64,000 nt of DNA. It comes from Osedax fenrisi (taxonomy: Eukaryota > Annelida > Polychaeta > Sabellida > Siboglinidae). The DNA lies in the NCBI GenBank assembly GCA_964019155.1, contig OZ025243.1, positions 11,127,537 to 11,191,536 on the forward strand, given 5' to 3'. The notes beneath the pieces were generated by a model. It did no database searches. It had not been told where the DNA came from and was given only the letters and a program-made list of their open reading frames with translations. Positions 60,773-64,000 of this stretch are shown here, one piece after another. The translations under genes were made by a program, and so were the position numbers. Positions within the stretch are counted from its first letter, which is position 1; each line of letters begins with the position of its first letter.

Positions 60773-63700
60773 TTATATAACCTTTTTTTTTAAAAATAAT
60801 AACAAAGTTTCATCTTGTTGATTTGTACTAGTGAATATTAATGATATTATTGTTTCTGCACTACTATTTGTATTATTATAATTTAGTTGATTCAACTGTT
60901 TAGGTTGTTTTATATTTCTTCGATATCTTCTCCTTCCTTTATATTGATCAATATTTCTATTTGTATTTTCATTATCTTGATCTTCCCTTGTATTATAATT
61001 ATTTCTATTATTTTGAACTTCTCTTGAATTATAATTATTTCTATTATGTTGACCTTCTCTTGTATTATAATTCTTTCTATTCCTTTGAACTTCTCTTGAA
61101 TTATAATTATTTCTATTATTTTGATCTTCTCTTGTATTATAATTATTTCTACTATTTTGAACTTCTCTTGAATTATAATTATTACTATTCTTTTTATTTT
61201 CTCTCCTATTATAATTATTAGTATTCTTTTTATCTTCTCTTTTATTATAATTATTTCTATTATTTTGAACTTCTCTTGAATTATAATTATTTCTATTATT
61301 TTGAACTTCTCTTGAATTATAATTATTTCTATTATTTTGAACTTCTCTTGAATTATAATTATTTCTATTATTTTGATCTTCTCTTGTATTATAATTCTTT
61401 CTATTCCTTTGATCTTCTCTTGAATTGTAATTATTTCTACTATTTTGAACTTCTCTTGAATTATAATTATTACTATTCTTTTTATTTTCTCTCCTATTAT
61501 AATTATTAGTATTCTTTTTATCTTCTATTTTATTATAATTATTTCTATTATTTTGAACTTCTCTTGAATTATAATTATTTCTATTGTTTTGAACTTCTCT
61601 TGAATTATAATTATTTCTATTATTTTGATCTTCTCTTGTATTATAATTATTACTATTCTTTTTATTTTCTCTCCTATTATAATTATTTCTATTATTTTGA
61701 ACTTCTCTTTTATTATAATTATTTCTATTATTTTGAACTTCTCTCCTATTATAATTATTTCTATTATTTTTATCTTCTCTTGTATTATAATTATTTCTAC
61801 TATTTTGAACTTCTCTTGAATTATAATTATTTCTACTATTTTGAACTTCTCTTGAATTATAATTATGTCTATTATTTTGATCTTCTCTTGTATTATAATT
61901 ATTACTATTCTTTTTATTTTCTCTCCTATTATAATTATTAGTACTCTTTTTATCTTCTCTTTTATTATAATTATTTCTATTATTTTGAACTTCTCTTGAA
62001 TTATAATTATTTCTATTATTTTTATCTTCTCTTGTATTATAATTATTATTATTCTTTTTATTTTCTCTTGTCTTATAATTATTTCTATTATTTTGAACTT
62101 CTCTTTTATTATAATTATTTCTATTATTTTGAACTTCTCTCCTATTATAATTATTTCTATTATTTTTATCTTCTCTTGTATTATAATTATTTCTACTATT
62201 TTGAACTTCTCTTGAATTATAATTATTTCTACTATTTTGAACTTCTCTTGAATTATAATTATTTCTATTATTTTGATCTTCTCTTGTATTATAATTATTA
62301 CTATTCTTTTTATTTTCTCTCCTATTATAATTATTAGTACTCTTTTTATCTTCTCTTTTATTATAATTATTTCTATTATTTTGAACTTCTCTTGAATTAT
62401 AATTATTTCTATTATTTTTATCTTCGCTTGTATTATAATTATTATTATTCTTTTTATTTTCTCTTGTCTTATAATTATTTCTATTATTTTGAACTTCTCT
62501 TGAATTATAATTATTTCTACTATTTTGACCTTCTCTTGTATTATAATTATTAGTATTCTTTTTATCTTCTCTTTTATTATAATTATTTCTATTATTTTGA
62601 ACTTCTCTTGAATTATAATTATTTCTACTATTTTGATCTTCTCTTGTATTATAATTATTACTATTCTTTTTATTTTCTCTCCTATTATAATTATTAGTAT
62701 TCTTTTTATCTTCTCTTTTATTATAATTATTTCTATTATTTTGAACTTCTCTTGAATTATAATTATTTCTATTATTTTTATCTTCTCTTGTATTATAATT
62801 ATTATTATTATTTTTATTTTCTCTTGTATTATAATTATTTCTACTATTTTGAACTTCTCTTGAATTATAATTATTTCTACTATTTTGAAATTCTCTTGCT
62901 TTATAATTATTACTATTCTTTTTATTTTCTCTCCTATTATAATTATTAGTATTCTTTTTATCTTCTCTTTTATTATAATTATTTCTATTATTTTGAACTT
63001 CTCTTGAATTATAATTATTTCTATTATTTTTATCTTCTCTTGTATTATAATTATTATTATTATTTTTATTTTCTCTTGTATTATAATTATTTCTACTATT
63101 TTGAACTTCTCTTGAATTATAATTATTTCTACTATTTTGAACTTCTCTTGCTTTATAATTAGTTATATTACTATGAACTTCTCTTGATTTATAATTATTT
63201 CTATTACTTTGATCTTCTCTTTTATTATAAGTATTACGATTCTTTTTATCTTCTCTATTCTTCACTTCTGTAGTTGATTGTGATCCAATACAATTTCCAA
63301 ACAAATCTCTTTCACATTCAGTTACTCTATCAGTTGATACAGGAGTTGTAGTATCTTCTAATATAACTGTCGAGGTTTCTTCTGATTCAATACAATTTCC
63401 GAACAAATCCCTTTCACATTCAGTTAATTTATCAGTTATTACAGTAGTTGTAGTATCTTTTGTTGAAACTTTTGTAGTTACTTCTGATTCAATACAATTT
63501 CCGTAAAAATCCCTTTCACATTCAGTTACTCTATCAGTTAATACAGGTGTTGTATTATATTCTAATGTAACTGTTTCAGTTAATTCTGATTCAATACAAT
63601 CTCCGAAATAATCCCTTTCACATTCAGTTAATTTATCAGTTATTACAATAGTTGTAGTATCTTCTGTTGTAACTTTTGTAGTTACTTCTGATTCAATACA

Positions 63701-64000
63701 ATTTCCGTAAAAATCCCTTTCACATTCAGTTACTCTATCAGTTAATACAGGTGTTGTATTATATTCTAATGTAACTTTTTCAGTTACTTCTAATTCAATA
63801 CAATCTCCGAAATAATCCCTTTCACATTCAGTTAATTTATCAGTTATTACAGTATTTGTAGTATCTTCTGTTGTAACTTTTGTAGTTACTTCTGATTCAA
63901 TACAATTTCCGTAAAAATCCCTTTCACATTCAGTTACTCTATCAGTTAATACAGGTGTTGTATTATATTTTAATGTAACTGTTTCAGTTACTTCTGATTC
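60773..64000 (-). CDS. C-x7-C repeat / Asn-rich repeat protein, 3' part (runs off right edge)
   Basis: Minus-strand open frame from the right edge to a stop at 60773. The first part (64000 to about 63275) has seven 34-residue units with C-x7-C, such as CERDFYGNCIESEVTTKVTT alternating with CERDYFGDC, which are homologous to the repeats of the gene at 29516-40411. The middle (about 63245-60975) has about 60 units of 12 residues such as NYNSREVQNNRN and NYNTREDKNNRN, rich in Asn, Arg and Glu. The tail has RRRYRRN and ends LLLFLKKKVI. No stop occurs upstream within the window, so the start and any signal peptide lie beyond it. It was probably secreted if its paralogue is, and the Asn-rich array looks disordered or self-associating. 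Function unknown. The many Tyr/Phe/Leu frames on the plus strand are its shadows. Confidence 0.82.
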   Translation of the reverse strand, partial: ESEVTETVTLKYNTTPVLTDRVTECERDFYGNCIESEVTTKVTTEDTTNTVITDKLTECERDYFGDCIELEVTEKVTLEYNTTPVLTDRVTECERDFYGNCIESEVTTKVTTEDTTTIVITDKLTECERDYFGDCIESELTETVTLEYNTTPVLTDRVTECERDFYGNCIESEVTTKVSTKDTTTTVITDKLTECERDLFGNCIESEETSTVILEDTTTPVSTDRVTECERDLFGNCIGSQSTTEVKNREDKKNRNTYNKREDQSNRNNYKSREVHSNITNYKAREVQNSRNNYNSREVQNSRNNYNTRENKNNNNNYNTREDKNNRNNYNSREVQNNRNNYNKREDKKNTNNYNRRENKKNSNNYKAREFQNSRNNYNSREVQNSRNNYNTRENKNNNNNYNTREDKNNRNNYNSREVQNNRNNYNKREDKKNTNNYNRRENKKNSNNYNTREDQNSRNNYNSREVQNNRNNYNKREDKKNTNNYNTREGQNSRNNYNSREVQNNRNNYKTRENKKNNNNYNTSEDKNNRNNYNSREVQNNRNNYNKREDKKSTNNYNRRENKKNSNNYNTREDQNNRNNYNSREVQNSRNNYNSREVQNSRNNYNTREDKNNRNNYNRREVQNNRNNYNKREVQNNRNNYKTRENKKNNNNYNTREDKNNRNNYNSREVQNNRNNYNKREDKKSTNNYNRRENKKNSNNYNTREDQNNRHNYNSREVQNSRNNYNSREVQNSRNNYNTREDKNNRNNYNRREVQNNRNNYNKREVQNNRNNYNRRENKKNSNNYNTREDQNNRNNYNSREVQNNRNNYNSREVQNNRNNYNKIEDKKNTNNYNRRENKKNSNNYNSREVQNSRNNYNSREDQRNRKNYNTREDQNNRNNYNSREVQNNRNNYNSREVQNNRNNYNSREVQNNRNNYNKREDKKNTNNYNRRENKKNSNNYNSREVQNSRNNYNTREDQNNRNNYNSREVQRNRKNYNTREGQHNRNNYNSREVQNNRNNYNTREDQDNENTNRNIDQYKGRRRYRRNIKQPKQLNQLNYNNTNSSAETIISLIFTSTNQQDETLLLFLKKKVI
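60975..63245 (-). repeat. 36-bp tandem repeat, about 60 copies, coding
   Basis: Units on the plus strand read TTGAACTTCTCTTGAATTAT, then AATTATTTCTATTATT. Several unit types (REVQ, REDK, REDQ, RENK) recur in the same order in multi-unit blocks, for example around 61620-61950 and 62030-62350. No frame-breaking indel is present. Confidence 0.93.

Noticed and set aside
60961..62949. Plus-strand Tyr/Phe/Leu-rich frames
   Set aside because: They are antisense shadows of the 36-bp coding repeat of the minus-strand gene.

Overview
The window is AT-rich nuclear DNA from an animal. The evidence is spliced genes with GT-AG introns, a WRN-type RecQ helicase, several clades of non-LTR retrotransposon, tRNA-derived SINEs, terminal-inverted-repeat elements and very long AT, TC and ACT microsatellites. 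The phylum cannot be fixed from the sequence. A cnidarian, sponge, flatworm, mollusc or similar invertebrate would fit. Nothing here is bacterial or plastid.

Left third (1-28 kb): the 3' half of a plus-strand WRN-like RecQ helicase gene. I placed fifteen exons with compatible phases, from helicase motif V at 1673 to the stop at 27848. In order they encode motifs V and VI, the RecQ zinc site, the RQC winged helix, an HRDC domain and the RecQ C-terminal helix-turn-helix, 565 residues in all. The 5' half lies off the left edge. Its introns hold a minus-strand LINE with an intact 995-residue endonuclease/reverse transcriptase (7811-10798), a decayed RTE-like LINE (12916-15042) inserted in an AT minisatellite, tRNA-SINEs, a TA-flanked element ending 22 bases before an exon, and minisatellites built on splice-site sequence.

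Middle (29.3-40.4 kb): a second plus-strand gene. A signal-peptide exon (29516-29642) joins in phase to a 4.2-kb exon (36225-40411) encoding 40 indel-free copies of a 34-residue C-x7-C, Thr-rich repeat after one degenerate copy. Its 6.6-kb intron holds a TA-flanked DNA element with an L2-like LINE inside it, and several hairpin insertions of only 30-39 bp flanked by 8-bp direct repeats.

Right third (40.4-64 kb): a graveyard of nested transposons. It includes an L2-like LINE broken by an RTE-like 3' fragment with an 11-bp target duplication, and a nearly intact LINE with 2A-like peptide, zinc fingers, endonuclease, RT and RNase H between ACT microsatellites. Beyond these lie a further L2-like fragment, the last two exons of an unrecognised minus-strand gene (58631-59140), and the 3' part of a second gene with the 34-residue repeats (60773 to the right edge, minus strand). 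That gene joins the C-x7-C repeats to about 60 copies of a 12-residue Asn/Arg repeat. The two repeat genes converge and are probably paralogues of an undescribed secreted-protein family.
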